64,000 nucleotides of DNA from Azolla caroliniana (GCA_043228905.1 JBHGNT010000003.1:23188001-23252000); one strand, 5' to 3'; shown: positions 1-10,146, numbered from the stretch's first letter. Notes: generated by a model not told the origin, from the sequence alone. Made by a program: numbers and translations.

Positions 1-310
1 TGGTGGCGATGAAGGAAGAACAGGAGGAGCTGCTGACGGCCTACCACGACAGCCCTTGGGCCGGACACCGTGGAACCTGGGCCACGTTCGAGAAGATAAA
101 GGGGAAGTACTGGTGGCCGGGACTGTACCGGGACGTGCATCGATTCGTGACAACTTGCGAGAGTTGTCAGATGCACTCCGTAGTCCGACACCGGGACGAA
201 CTTCACCCTACGTACCCTCCGACCATCCACTTCAAATGGATGGTAGACCTGGTAACGATGCCGATAGGAGTAGGACAGATGCGGTATCTGGTCCTGGCTC
301 GGGAAGATCT
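1..310 (+). pseudogene. gypsy A integrase, zinc-binding domain and start of core
   Basis: The frame starting at base 3 reads an H2C2 zinc-binding domain (HDSPWAGHRG, then CESC about 30 residues on) followed by the first strand of the DDE core. The first catalytic Asp is in WMVDLV, codon 246-248. The frame enters the solo LTR after ..AREDL. It resumes at 938 in the same frame after one copy of the GATCT duplication is discounted, so the break is due to that insertion and not to decay. Confidence 0.85.
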
Positions 311-932
311 TGTTAGAAATTGACGCTTTCAAAACCTTCACCTCTCGGCCACAACCGAGGAAACACGAGTCAATGCAGCAGTAAATCGAAAGCACAGAGA
401 GAGACTCGAATGCACAGGGTTTAGCGTGGAAAACCCTAGACGGGAAAAACCACGGGAGTGCAAGACTCCAACTATCACTATACGCAGGGAATGTACAATG
501 GCGAGCTGCAAGGCGACGACCTTGAGCTCGTTGTCCTCGCCACAGGCGGCGGTATTACACAGAGGCGTCGACCTCTTCCTTTCTCTCTCTCTCGGCTGCT
601 CTCACTTTGCTCCCTCTAAGTGGAAAACAGAAAAATGAGCAACAACCACAAAACTGTTTGCCCTAAGTCATATTTATACACATATGACTTTCGGGCTATT
701 TACAAATATAGCCTAGAGGGCCCTTGGCAAACATATTCACAAATATGTCCCCGCATCCGGATCTCTCTCCGGGTACATTCATCATCCGGCTCCGTAGCCG
801 GGGTCTTCATCATCTGGATCCGAAACCGGGTCTTCATCATCCGGCTCTGATACCGGGTACTCCTCATTCGGGTCTTCATTCCCGATTCCCGGATATCTGA
901 CCATCCCATCCGGAGGGACCGTAATCCCAACA
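311..932 (-). repeat. solo copia LTR (same family as copia A/B)
   Basis: A 622-bp block with TG...CA ends is flanked by a perfect 5-bp duplication GATCT (306-310 and 933-937). In reverse it aligns with the copia A LTR: same 'cggccacaaccgag' near one end, same 'ggagggaccg.aatcccaaca' at the other, and the same two short inverted repeats (668-689 and about 695-714) around the TATA region. No internal sequence is present, so it is a solo LTR left by LTR-LTR recombination. It splits the integrase gene of gypsy A. Confidence 0.93.
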
Positions 933-937
933 GATCT

Positions 938-1808
938 AACGAACCAGGTGGAAGGCCGGGCCCTTCAGAACAAAACGACTGCGGCCGTATGTCGGTTCCT
1001 GCTCGAGGACGTAATATGCCGGTACGGGTGCGTCGGGAAGATCGTGGCTGATCGCGGGGAGTTGGACGCCGAAGAGGCCGAGGAGCTGTTCGACCGGCTA
1101 GGAGTCAAGCTCTCGCTTACCACTGCGTACAATCCGGAGGCGAATGGAAAGGTGGAGCGCGGACACGGACCGATCGTCAAGGCGTTAGTTCGGGCATGCG
1201 GAGGTCGGGTCGGGAACTGGCCGCGGCTACTGCCTTACGCGTTGTGGGCTGACCGGACTACGCACAGTTCGGTAACCGGGTTCATGCCGGCAGAGCTCAT
1301 GTTTGGGCAGAAGCCGATCATGCCGATCGAACGTACGGTCTCCTCATGGGCAACCGTGGACTGGAGAGACGAGATGAGCCGGGAGGAACTGTTGACGGCG
1401 CGCATACGACAGCTCGAGCGGAGACCGGAGGACGTGGAGCAGGCTGCGGAAAAGCTTCGGGAAGCAAGGATGAGGAACAAAGCCCGGTTCGACCGAACAC
1501 ACCGACTCGGACCGAAGAAGATCGAGGAAGGCGACTGGGTGCTAGTCTACGACAGCAGCCTCGACAACCAGCACCGAGCGACGCGGAAGTTCGCAAGAAG
1601 GTGGTTCGGGCCTTACGTGGTACAAAGCGCCAACGACAACGGGATGTACCATCTGGCGGAACTCGACGGCATGAGAGTGGTGATACCGGTAGCTGGGAAA
1701 CGGATCAAAGCGTTCAAGAAGCGTCACGACGACGAGCCGGATCCGGTTGACCTGGACCGGGACGACGAACGATCCGAAACCGAGGAAGAACTGACGGGCG
1801 GGGAATGA
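938..1808 (+). pseudogene. gypsy A integrase core and C-terminal domain
   Basis: The frame is open from the solo LTR to the stop at 1808. It carries the second catalytic Asp (VADRG, codon 1050-1052) and the catalytic Glu (GKVERGH, codon 1155-1157). A GPY/F-like module follows (RRWFGPYVV) and an acidic tail ends in EEELTGGE. Both catalytic residues are kept, unlike element B, where the Glu is a Lys. The product would insert cDNA into host DNA. It cannot be made as one protein here because of the LTR at 311-932. Confidence 0.88.
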
Positions 1809-1867
1809 AGGCTGGACCGGTTTTCTCCGTCCCAACACAATTGGCGCATGCCGGTGGATGCGCGGTT

Positions 1868-2439
1868 AGGTGGGGGCGGATGTCGTGAAGAAAACCGTCC
1901 ACAAGCGGAATCGGTGTACCGGAGCGTAGAAACCGACTCTTCATGCACGTGCGCCTTAAGTTGTACATAGGAGATCCTAGGTAGATTCGGTAGGTAGGGA
2001 GTAAAGGGGGGAAACGGCTCCTTCCTTGCCTATAAAAGGAGGGAGACGAGGAGAGTAAGCGGATGGCGGAGAGTCGAGGACGAAGTGCTGTCGGTTTGCG
2101 TGCGAAGGCTTCTCTCTCTCTCTCTTTCTGGTTGCAAACGCCATAGCTTCCTTCTGTGCAGGTTTCGGGAGGCCCGCGCTGCTCTGAGGAATGCCCGAGT
2201 GCTTCCGGCAGCACCTCCAACCTACTCATCCCCCTCTGTGCGTTTACGAACAGGTATCGGCATCTGTTCGCCGGCCTGTTCGGTTGTAACCGACTTCGTG
2301 TTTTGTTGTCTTCGTGTTCTTGTTGTTTGTCTTGTCAATACATGCATACTTTCGTGTCTTTCTGTGTCGCTGTCCCACTTGCGTCTTTGCGTCGAAGGGC
2401 CGTGTCCCTGTGAATCTACGCTCGCACGTAGTGGGTCTC

Positions 2440-2479
<40 letters not shown>

Positions 2480-2542
2480 TCTTCGGTACAGGACCCCCGA
2501 GGTCCCGCCTCACTCCACGCATCCGCGAGGAATACCTCGACA
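1868..2542 (+). repeat. gypsy A polypurine tract and 3' LTR (1881-2542)
   Basis: A purine run AGGTGGGGGCGGA (1868-1880) directly precedes TGTCGTGAAGAAAACC, the LTR start; the LTR ends in CTCGACA at 2542. A TATA box (TATAAAAGG) lies at 2031-2039 and a (CT)n run at about 2440-2475, which would fall in the transcribed leader. The same order (PPT, TGTCG.., TATAAAA, CT tract, 'gaggtcccgcctca', CGACA) recurs in the LTRs at 6123, 51210 and 62115. The end at CGACA is inferred from element GX, where the primer site follows that point. Confidence 0.8.
2031..2039 (+). promoter_or_regulatory. TATA box of gypsy A LTR
   Basis: TATAAAAGG, in the same position relative to the LTR start and CT tract as in the LTRs at 6123 (TATA 6351), 51210 (TATA 51411) and 62115 (TATA 62315). 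It is the likely core promoter for element RNA. Confidence 0.7.
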
Positions 2543-2830
2543 ACGGGCAGCGACACGCACCAAGAAGAACTACATGGAGCCTGCCCGAACGTACGGGTGA
2601 AAATTGGCAATGTCGAGATCGACCAACACTTCTTTGTGTTGAAGACGTCCTCACATCCGGTTATACTAGGAGAACCATACATCACGGCGGCATGGATGGA
2701 GACCAAGGAGCTAGACAACGGTTCAGCCTACGCAAGAGTCAAGAGCCAGAACGGGCGTCACTCGGTCCAGTTCTTGACGGTGCGACCAAACCATGAGCGT
2801 AACCGTGAGACCCTCGGTGGCGAAACCTGA
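2543..2830 (+). pseudogene. gypsy B protease, C-terminal half
   Basis: The frame reads through GACPNVRVKIGNVEID and then HPVILGEPYITA, the flap-to-C-terminus part of a retropepsin, ending at a stop at 2830. The Asp-Thr/Ser-Gly active site is not present because the sequence starts in mid-domain at the LTR boundary. The same segment occurs at 9935 (element D) and 50150 (element E), which confirms the family and the truncation point. Confidence 0.75.
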
Positions 2831-2942
2831 GGGGATTTTTAGAGAGGGCTATCAAGGCGTGGGGCCGCGATAGTCCGAACACCCTGGAAAAACCCCACAA
2901 ATGTACAGTACGGAAGAAGACATGTACCATAGGTAGGAAATT

Positions 2943-3453
2943 TTGGTTCACGACAACGGAGGTTGTACTATGGCCGGCGTCAGCGGCCGGGAAAGGAAGC
3001 GAGCAGAGGAGTGGCTCAGGGGATGCAGAGTCCTCTCCCCCGACGAAGAGATCAGTAGCGCCGTGGAGGCGGTCTCTTTTGACGACACCTTGGGCGAGTT
3101 GCGAAAGGTGATCGATGAAGACCTTAGAGAAGACCGAACCGTTCCGGTAGGTTCGATGGGAATGTATGAAGTCATTGCGGACTTCGGGGAAAGGATCGGG
3201 TCGGATTGGACGGCCCGCGTGAGTAGAAAGTACAAGACTGTGGACTGAAAGGTAAGGCCGATTGCGGCACCCTTGCCGGAGGGCAGTAAGGAGCGGATAA
3301 AAGGGGTCGTGTCAGACCCAAGTTTACGGAATCCAGCTGGCATAGGGCACCAGTTCACCGACATAATGCTACGGGAGCTCAAGGTCGGTGGGGGTGGCTT
3401 TCTACTGCTGGCGAAGGAGAACAGGTTTCGGATAATGCTCGGAGGAGAATAGG
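2943..3453 (+). pseudogene. gypsy B protease-RT linker
   Basis: An open frame of about 100 residues (2943-3248) has the phrase SFDDTLGELRKVIDED. Equivalents are SFNDTIGKIEEVVDLS (10,380) and SFNDTIGEMENVLDLR (50,620) in elements D and E, always between protease and RT. It is a conserved spacer of this gypsy lineage with no function I can name. Remnants of the RT N-terminus follow (3249-3453, 'kvrpiaaplpe'). Confidence 0.65.
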
Positions 3454-4209
3454 TTTACGTTGCTGAAGAAGAACGACACACTGCGCTTCATTTAGGACCT
3501 GCAACCAGTTAATATGGTGACCATCCGTAATGCAGGAATCAGACCGACCATAGACGAGTTTGCGGAGGCCTTCGCTGGGAGGTCGATCTATTCGGTCGGT
3601 GACTTATACTCGGGGTATGACCAGTTCAAGCTAGCCGTGGAGAGCAGGGATATCACGACGATGCGAAACCCTCTCGGCCTAGTACGGATGTGTACCCTAC
3701 GACAAGGCGGGACGAACTCGGTGGCACATATGGTGAACGCAATGAACAAAGTGCTGAGGGACTGCATCCCGGACATCACCATGCCATTCTTGGACGACAT
3801 CCTGATAAAGGGGTGTCCGGTGGAAGATGCGGACGAGACTGTCGGGTCGGACGGATGTCGGAGGTTCGTCGTGATCCACATCAACGACTGCGAGAAGGTG
3901 TTGCAGAGGCTCGAGAGCACACGACTCACCTTCTCCGGAGAAAAATCGGCGTTCGGGCATTCAAAGATCTTGGTGGTTGGACACCTGTGTGGGTGTTACG
4001 GTAGGAAACCACCTCCGAAAAAGGTAGAAGCCATCTTTGCGATGAAGGACGACTGCGGGTCGATTACGGAGGTCCGCAGATTCTTGGGGGCGTGCATGTT
4101 CTACCACATCTGGATTCCACATTACGCGCATGTTGCGGAGCCGCTCTACAGGCTATTGAAGAAAGGGCGTAGGTTCGAGTGGAGAACGGAGCATACAGAG
4201 TCGGTCTAG
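3454..4209 (+). pseudogene. gypsy B reverse transcriptase
   Basis: The frame from 3514 carries RT palm motifs: SIYSVGDLYSGYDQF (first catalytic Asp) and MPFLDDIL (second Asp pair, codons 3793-3798). The thumb/connection follows (GEKSAFGH, RRFLGACMFYHIWIPHYAHVAEPLY). The usual YLDD appears as FLDD in this lineage. The upstream fingers (VPKKNG...QDLQPVN) are broken by a frameshift and stop around 3480-3510. TAG at 4207-4209 separates it from RNase H. Confidence 0.85.
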
Positions 4210-4710
4210 AGACTAAAGGAGGCGCTTACGGTAGCACCAGCTCTCTGTAAAGCGTCTTACGGCAAGGGCGTCCCAATCTACGTGACGGTGGACATGAGCC
4301 CGACCGGGATCGGGTGGGTGATCAATCAAGAGGATGACGTTGGCACGAGGTTCCCCATTCGGTTCGGTGCGAAGGTCCTCAGTGAGCGACAATGAGGATA
4401 CGCCCAGGTTAAATGCGAACTCTAGGGTATTGTATCAACGGTGAAGGTTGATAAAGACTACCTGATCGGGACAGAGGTAATAATTGAGACGGACTACCTG
4501 CCAATTCTCGGCATGGTTTCCGGATGCGTGACGCCGGACCTGGCAATGCTCAGGTGGATAGCGTACATCAAGTCCTTGAATCCGGAGATACGACACATTT
4601 CCGGAAAAGACAATGCCATGGCCGACATGCTCTCAATGGCAAGGTTCGAAAACGAGGATGGCATGGTTTCGGAGGACGAGGAAGTCGGCGTAGATTACTT
4701 CGAGGCGGCA
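4210..4710 (+). pseudogene. gypsy B RNase H
   Basis: Reads VTVDMSPTGIGWVINQE, FGAKVLSERQ(stop)GYAQVKCEL and IRHISGKDNAMADMLS, the RNase H core with its last Asp. At least two in-frame stops (near 4393 and 4424) interrupt it. It would remove RNA from the RNA:DNA hybrid in a working element. Confidence 0.8.
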
Positions 4711-4833
4711 TACATGACGACCAGAAAGGGGAGCACTCCGGTGCTTAAAAAATTCGACGAGAGCAAGTATGACGGGGAGTGGCTCCAGATCCGCGTATCG
4801 ATTCTTCCTTGGGGGTGGGTACATATGGAAGCA

Positions 4834-6047
4834 CCTGAAGAAGAGGGACGACATCCCACTCCGAGTGGTGGCGAAGAAGGAGGAACAAGAGGAGTTGTTG
4901 GAGGCCTACCACGAGAGTCCTTGGGCCGGACACCGGTGGAACGTGGGCCACGTTCGAGAAGCTGAAGGGGAAGTACTGGTGGCCAGGACTGTACCGGGAC
5001 GTGCACCGGTTCGTGACGACTTGTGAAAGCTGCTAGATGCAGTCCATAGTCCGACACCGAGACGAGCTTCACCTGACCTACCCTCCAACCGTCCACTTCA
5101 AATGGATGGTGGATTTGGTGACGATGCCGATGGGGGTAGGACAGATGCGTTACCTAGTGCTTGCGCGGGAAGACTTAATGAACTAGGTGGAAGGCCATGC
5201 ATTGCAGAACAAGACAACCATGGCAGTATGCCGGTTCCTGATCGAAGAGGTAGTGTGTCGGTACGGGTGCGTCGGGAGGATCGTGGTGGACCGAGGAGAA
5301 CTGGATGCACGGGAAGCTGAGGAGCTGTTCGACCGGCTAGGGTTCAAACTCTCCCTCACTACGGCGTACAATCCGGAGGCGAACGGGAAAGTAAAGCGTG
5401 GGCACGGGCCGATTGTAAAGGCGTTGGTGCGTGCATGCGGAGGGCAGGTCGGGAATTGGCCGTGGCTCCTTCCTTATGCACTATGGGTGGACCGAACTAC
5501 GCATAGTTTGGTAATCGGGTTCATGCCGACAGAGCTTATGTACGGACAGAGGCCGATCATGCCAATGGAGCGAACCATCTCCTCATGGGCCACGGTGGAC
5601 TAGAGAGATGAGATGAGCCGGGAGGAGCTGCTAGCGGCACGGATTCGACAGCTTGAGTGAAGGCCGGAGGACATGGAACGAGCCGCAGAGAAGCTTCGGT
5701 TGGCAAGGTTGAAGAACAAAGGGCGGTTTGATCGGACTCACCGACTGTGACCGAAGAAAATCGAGGAAGGCGACTGGGTCCTAGTGTATGACAGCAGCCT
5801 CGACAACTAGCACAGGGCAACGCGGAAGTTTGCAAGGAGGTGGTTCGGGCCTTACGTGGTGACAGGCACCAACGACAACGGGACCTACCATCTTGCGGAG
5901 CTCGACAGTACGAGGATGAAAATACCGGTAGCGGGCAAGAGGGTCAAAGCGTTTAAGAAACGACACGAGTGCGAGCCGGATCTAGAAAGTATGGACGGCG
6001 ACGACGGGCGGTCCGAGGCGGATGACGAACCGGAAGACGAGGAGTAA
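4834..6047 (+). pseudogene. gypsy B integrase (catalytic Glu lost)
   Basis: The zinc-binding region (KKEEQEELLEAYHESPWAGHR) shifts frame near 4935. The core resumes and runs from 5187 to a stop at about 5601, with more stops near 5660, 5750 and 5810. The last catalytic residue reads GKVKRGH instead of GKVERGH: codon 5394-5396 is AAG for Lys where element A has Glu. The C-terminal module and acidic tail end at 6047. Confidence 0.85.
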
Positions 6048-6110
6048 AGCATGGGCCGGTTTTCTCTAGCAATAGCCCAATTTTGGCGCATACCGGTGGA
6101 TGCGCTGTTA

Positions 6111-6819
6111 GGTGGGGGCGGATGTCGCGAAGAAAACCGTCCCTAGGCGGAAACTGAGTGTAGCATGTGTAAATCGACCCTTACACGCGAGCACACTTTT
6201 CGTTGTATGGTAAGTAGGTAGGTACAAGTCGGATGAGGTGAAATCCTAGGTAGTGCGCATTTAATAGGGAGAGAATCGAGTTGTGTCTCTGTTCGAAAGG
6301 ACAGAGAATTAATATGATGTAATGGATGATAACGGCCTCCCTCCTTGGGCTATAAAAGAGAGGGAGAGGGATGAGAGGGGGTATCGCGCGTTAGAGAGGA
6401 CGAAGTGCTGCCGGACTGGAACCGAGCCCTTCTCCTCTGCCACTCTCCATAGCCATTTTTGCGCAGGTTTTCGGGAGGCTGACTCTACTCCGTGGAACGC
6501 CCGTGTGTTTCCGACAGAGTCTCCATCTCGCTCTTCTATGTGTGTGAGTGAACAGGCATTGGTGTTCACCTTGCCGGCCTGTTAGTTGTAACTGTCTCGA
6601 TATATATATATATATTTATATACATACGTGTTGAGGTGCTCAGACTTCTAGTCGTCTCGCTTTGCTGTGTTGTTGGACCGTGATTCCTGTGTGCTCCCGT
6701 GTTTGTGCGTGTGCAAGTGCGTCCATTGCCTTTCTATTGTCCTCCTTCTTAGCTATTTCTCGGTCCAAGACCGCGGTGGTCCCGCCTCGTTCGCCACGCA
6801 CGCGCGTAACAACGCGACA
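6111..6819 (+). repeat. gypsy B polypurine tract and 3' LTR (6123-6819)
   Basis: The PPT GGTGGGGGCGGA precedes TGTCGCGAAGAAAACC. The LTR carries TATAAAAGAG at 6351, a (TA)n run at about 6600-6616, and ends CGCGACA at 6819. It aligns in outline with the LTR at 1881 but has diverged, as expected for a different and older insertion. Confidence 0.8.
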
Positions 6820-6867
6820 ACGTTTGGAGCTTACTCAACATTGGGTCTAGTCTGATGGAGTTGCATC

Positions 6868-7170
6868 ACAATTCATGGCTAGACGTCCATTTTATTTTGT
6901 TGGGAGGTATCCTGCTATAATAGGTTTGGAGATGAGATGGACTTTTTTTGGGTCTAGCCATGGTAAAGGTGAACATGATGATGCAAGTGCTGTTATAAAG
7001 CAAGCACTTACCCATGAACAACTAAAGATAGATGGTGTGCAGATCGTTGAATTGTGCAGCACATGTAGTTGAGTTTTTAAGAGCTAATATGTCAACGAAT
7101 GCAACTGGTGTTTATTCCTCGCAGGTCTGAGATATCAAACGTGAATTTTGGGAAGTGAAGATAGATGAAG
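6868..7170 (+). pseudogene. non-retroelement gene fragment with SHGKGEHD motif
   Basis: A conceptual frame starting around 6858 reads FMARRPFYFVGRYPAIIGLEMRW, then FFGSSHGKGEHDD, then ALTHEQLKIDGVQI. After one apparent frameshift it continues EFLRANMSTNATGVYSSQVSDIKREFWEVK. This does not resemble gag or pol. The HGKGEHD block recalls a family of plant proteins, possibly transposon-derived, that I remember only vaguely, so no function is assigned. An AG acceptor-like 'ttccattgtgtgcag' lies downstream at about 7295-7309. It is flanked by B's LTR and another LTR end. Confidence 0.45.
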
Positions 7171-7556
7171 TAAATAGGGAGAAGCCCTAGGAGTGCCAAG
7201 GAATTCCCGAATTCTGATCTCTCCATGCCATTCGCGGTTATTCTAGGTTGGATGGTCATTGTATTGTGGTTAGAGAATTAACTTGTTTTTACTTTCCATT
7301 GTGTGCAGGGAAATTGGAGGTATTGTTTAAACAAAGCATATATTCAGAATTGGGTGTATCATACTTTTATTCTCTGTCCCTTTGGATAGAGATCCGCTTC
7401 AATTTATAGCCTATTAATATATATTTCCTAGGATATACACATCATGTCGGCCTATTGCTAGTTATGTACAGTGTGTTAGTTTGACTGCACACGTGTAAGT
7501 GCCGTTTCACGCGCCAAATTCTATGATTCCACCTTAGGCCGGTTTTCTCCACGACA
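7171..7556 (+). other. gene-free stretch ending in a gypsy-LTR 3' terminus
   Basis: No supported coding sequence. The last bases (about 7533-7556, GGCCGGTTTTCTCCACGACA) are the mirror of the TGTCGTGGAGAAAACC LTR start seen at 63,966, and look like the 3' end of a gypsy LTR. Chromovirus integrase coding sequence starts right after, in mid-gene, so some insertion or rearrangement ended at 7556. I could not find its other end. Confidence 0.4.
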
Positions 7557-8603
7557 ACGTGAAGACTTGAAGACAGATGCTTTCACCCAAGCCATTGCAG
7601 CACAAAATGATCCCTCTCGAGCATCTTTTTCACAGTCGCAACAACTAGGTACGGACTATCGACAATTCAAATGTCATGATGGATTACTATTCTTTAAGAC
7701 TCTCGTGTATATTCCTAAAGGTTCTTGTCGCCGTCGAGTAGTCCAAAATTGTCATGACACATATATAGTTGGGCATTTCGGTAGTACTAAGACATTCGAT
7801 TTAGTACAACAACCATTTTGGTGGCCCTGGATGCGACAATTTGTCGAAGATTTTGTTCGGACTTGGAATACATATTGCAGAGCAAAAATTCGAAGGCATC
7901 ATCCATATGGTTTATTAGAGCCATTACTAATTCCAAGCAAGCCGTGGCAATCCATGCTCTAGATTTCATCACAGATGTTCCAGTCTCTACGGGATTCAAT
8001 GTGATTTTAACAGTAGTAGATCGATATACAAAGATAGCTCATTTCCTACCATATACTAAGGAAATCTCCAGTGAAGAAATCGCCGAAACCATCATGCGTG
8101 AACTATGTCGACATCATGGCCTTCCCGATAATATCATCAGCGACCGTGGACCATAGTTCGTCTCGAAATTCTGGAAGCCCCTTTTTTAAATGCTCAAGGT
8201 CACTTGTAACCTCTCCTCCGGCTACCACCCGCAAACCGACGGCCAAGCAAAACAAACAAATCAAACGTTGGATCAGTATTTTCAGTGCTTTCTAAGCTAT
8301 CATCAGCATAACTGGGCGGATATTCTCCACTTTGCCGAATTTGCCTATAATAACTTTGTCCACTCATCGACTAAATTTATGCCATTTTATGCTTATACGG
8401 GTTGTCACCCTTGGTGGTGTGTATTTGAAACCATACAGTTACCCACAAATCCTTGCGAAGAGGATCGTTTGGAGCGGTTATGCAAGATACAAGCTGATTT
8501 ATCTACTCATCTACAACAAGCTCAACAAACACACAAGGTTTACGTGGATCGTCATCGGCTTCCATCTAGTTTTAACATAGGAGATTGGGTATGGCTTCTA
8601 TGA
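7557..8603 (+). pseudogene. chromovirus C1 integrase
   Basis: Zinc-binding domain (VQNCHDTYIVGHFGSTKTFDL..., then CRAKIRRHH; the CxxC is partly lost). The core starts with ALDFITDVPVSTGF, next Asp at ISDRGP, then YHPQTDGQAKQTNQ in place of the usual ..DGQTERVNQ. A frameshift near 7950 and stops near 8155 and 8604 interrupt it, so it is not functional. Confidence 0.85.
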
Positions 8604-8636
8604 CGACACATCAAGACTACTCGCCCATGCGAGAAG

Positions 8637-9041
8637 TTGGATTATTGGCGATTAGGTCCTTTCCGTATTATTGGAAAGATTAATGATGTCGCTTTTCGTC
8701 TCGATCTACCCCCGCAACTTCGCATACATCTGGTATTTCATAGTTCTCTCCTCGAACCCTATGAAGACAGCATCATCCCAGGATGTATTCCACAATCTCC
8801 ACCCCCGATCGAACTTGAAGATGGACCTAAGTACGAGGTTGCCACCATCCTCGATTCCAAGATTGTTCGCAACAAGGTCTACTATTTAGTTGATTGGCTA
8901 GGATATAATCCCAGCGAGAGTACTTGGGAACCAATAGAGAATGTGACCAATGCTCGTGCTCTTCTTGAAGACTTCCATCATCAATATCTAAATAAACTGC
9001 GTCCTCAATCCAAAATGACATGTGACATGATAGTGTCATGA
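8637..9041 (+). pseudogene. chromovirus C1 integrase tail with chromodomain
   Basis: An open frame of 134 residues reads the integrase C-terminus (YWRLGPFRIIGKINDVAFRLDLP) and then a chromodomain: KYEVATILDSKIVRNKVYY, LVDWLGYNPSESTWEP and an ALLEDFHHQY helix. In chromoviruses this domain reads histone marks and steers integration to heterochromatin. This copy of the domain has no stops, while the C2 copy is broken. The frame ends eight bases inside the LTR. Confidence 0.88.
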
Positions 9042-9423
9042 TATGACAAGACTCGAACCCATGACCTTATGTTACATGGTTTGAGCTCTTGACCATTACA
9101 CTATCTATTATAATACATAAAATATTATTTTTATTTAGGTTTTACTATTGAAAATTAATGTATATTCCAGATTTCTCAGGACTACTCCTGAGAACACTAT
9201 AAACGGAGGCAGAAAGCATTATTTCCACGCGAGTCTTAAGCCTCCTAGCCTTCCTTGTATATTCTTCTCACATGATATATCGTTGTCATCATCATTTTCT
9301 CTCTCTCTCGCTTCCACTCTCTCTCTGTCCTTCTCTCAAGTGTTTCACACTCTCTATTCATGTTATTACTAATATTCCTCTCTTAGTACTAATTTCTTCT
9401 TTGTTTGAGTACTATTCCTGACA
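9034..9423 (+). repeat. chromovirus C1 3' LTR with antisense tRNA-like start
   Basis: Starts TGTCATGATATG and ends TTCCTGACA (390 bp). TATAAA lies at 9198-9203 and CT-rich runs at about 9300-9350. The first ~80 bp, read on the minus strand, resemble a tRNA gene: a B-box GGTTCGAGTCT (complement of 9045-9055) and a degraded A-box near 9092. The two LTRs of C2 share this design. Confidence 0.8.
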
Positions 9424-9439
9424 TCGGCAGGTATATGAG

Positions 9440-9941
9440 TTGGAAGAGAGAATCTTAAAATGATCAAGCCAGGAGCTTGGTTTTGGCTGACGGTCTTTGA
9501 GTGCGAGAAAAAAGGAAAAATCGATTCGGAGAATCTTAAACTTGCTGATCAGAATGTGCGACGAGTTACCAGATGTCGGATCCAATGGACAATAATACAA
9601 GCTTTGTGGAGGTTGTGTGTGATAACTATGAAGCTCTTGTGGAAGAGAAAAGGAAAGGAACTAGTGAAGAAGATGACACATCAAAGCGTCCCAATATGAG
9701 GAACGCAGGGAAAGAAGGGCAAACCCAACCTACGCCACGAAAAGAGATTGGAGAAACAAGCATGAAGCCTAGTAAATCGAGCCAACTTGCTCGGATGGAA
9801 GTCGATGAATCTGCGAAGAAAGGAAAAGAACGAACGGCCCCGACTTACAAGCTAAGGTCGGACATAGAACAAACCACGGATGGAAGATTCGAGCGGCAAC
9901 GAAGGCCACGGAGGACTGGTATAGAGCTTGCCCCAATGTAA
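9440..9941 (+). pseudogene. gypsy D gag C-terminal region
   Basis: Frames here match element E's gag at 43,500-43,780: KGKIDSENLKLADQNVRRVT against KVKVTSVDVELADRSVQSIT, and SDPMDNNTSFVEVVCDNYEA against SDPVDDNTILVEVMFDNHEV. A lysine/serine-rich tail follows (APTYKLRSDIEQTTDGRFE). A frameshift near 9575 breaks it. No zinc knuckle is evident. Confidence 0.65.
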
Positions 9942-10146
9942 ATGTCACGATTGGGAATGTGGAGATTGATGAACACTTCTTCGTGCAAGACTCGACTTCA
10001 CATCCTATCAACCTAGGAAAACCGTATATAACATCGTCCTAGATGGAGACCAATGTGTTCGATAATGGAGCAGCCTTCCCACGAGTGAAGAGCCTTGACA
10101 GTCAAAGGAACCGAGGTAGCCTTGGAGGAAAATCCTCGGATTTTTA
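9935..10146 (+). pseudogene. gypsy D protease C-terminal half
   Basis: After a stop at 9939-9941 the sequence reads NVTIGNVEIDEHFFVQDSTSHPINLGKPYITSS, stop, METNVFDNGAAFPRVKS, the same segment as in B and E. The active-site half has decayed. Confidence 0.65.

Larger units (their letters stand above)
1..2542 (+). mobile_element. Ty3/gypsy element A, 3' part (left-truncated by window)
   Basis: This is the integrase end of pol, a polypurine tract and a complete 3' LTR. Its integrase has no stop codons once the solo LTR at 311-932 is discounted, so it is one of the younger gypsy copies here. Immediately after its LTR, sequence coding for the C-terminal half of a gypsy protease begins in mid-domain (element B). 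I infer that A inserted into B's protease and that B's left part lies outside the window. No chromodomain is seen; the integrase ends in a GPY/F-type module. Confidence 0.85.
2543..6819 (+). mobile_element. Ty3/gypsy element B, degenerate, 5' part missing
   Basis: Order is protease (C-terminal half), linker, reverse transcriptase, RNase H, integrase, polypurine tract, 3' LTR. Stops, frameshifts and a lost integrase Glu show it is dead. Gag, the first half of protease and the 5' LTR are absent from the window, most simply because element A is inserted at 2542/2543. It belongs to the same lineage as A, D and E: the same protease phrase GNVEIDQHFFV and the same integrase wording. Confidence 0.85.
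7557..9423 (+). mobile_element. chromovirus C1 (Ty3/gypsy), 3' part
   Basis: Integrase, chromodomain and 3' LTR of a chromovirus closely related to C2 (24,363-29,184). For example 'gaagacttgaagaca' at the break matches C2 at about 27,349. The 5' LTR, gag, protease, RT and RNase H are missing; the break at 7556/7557 falls just upstream of the integrase zinc-binding domain. Confidence 0.85.
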
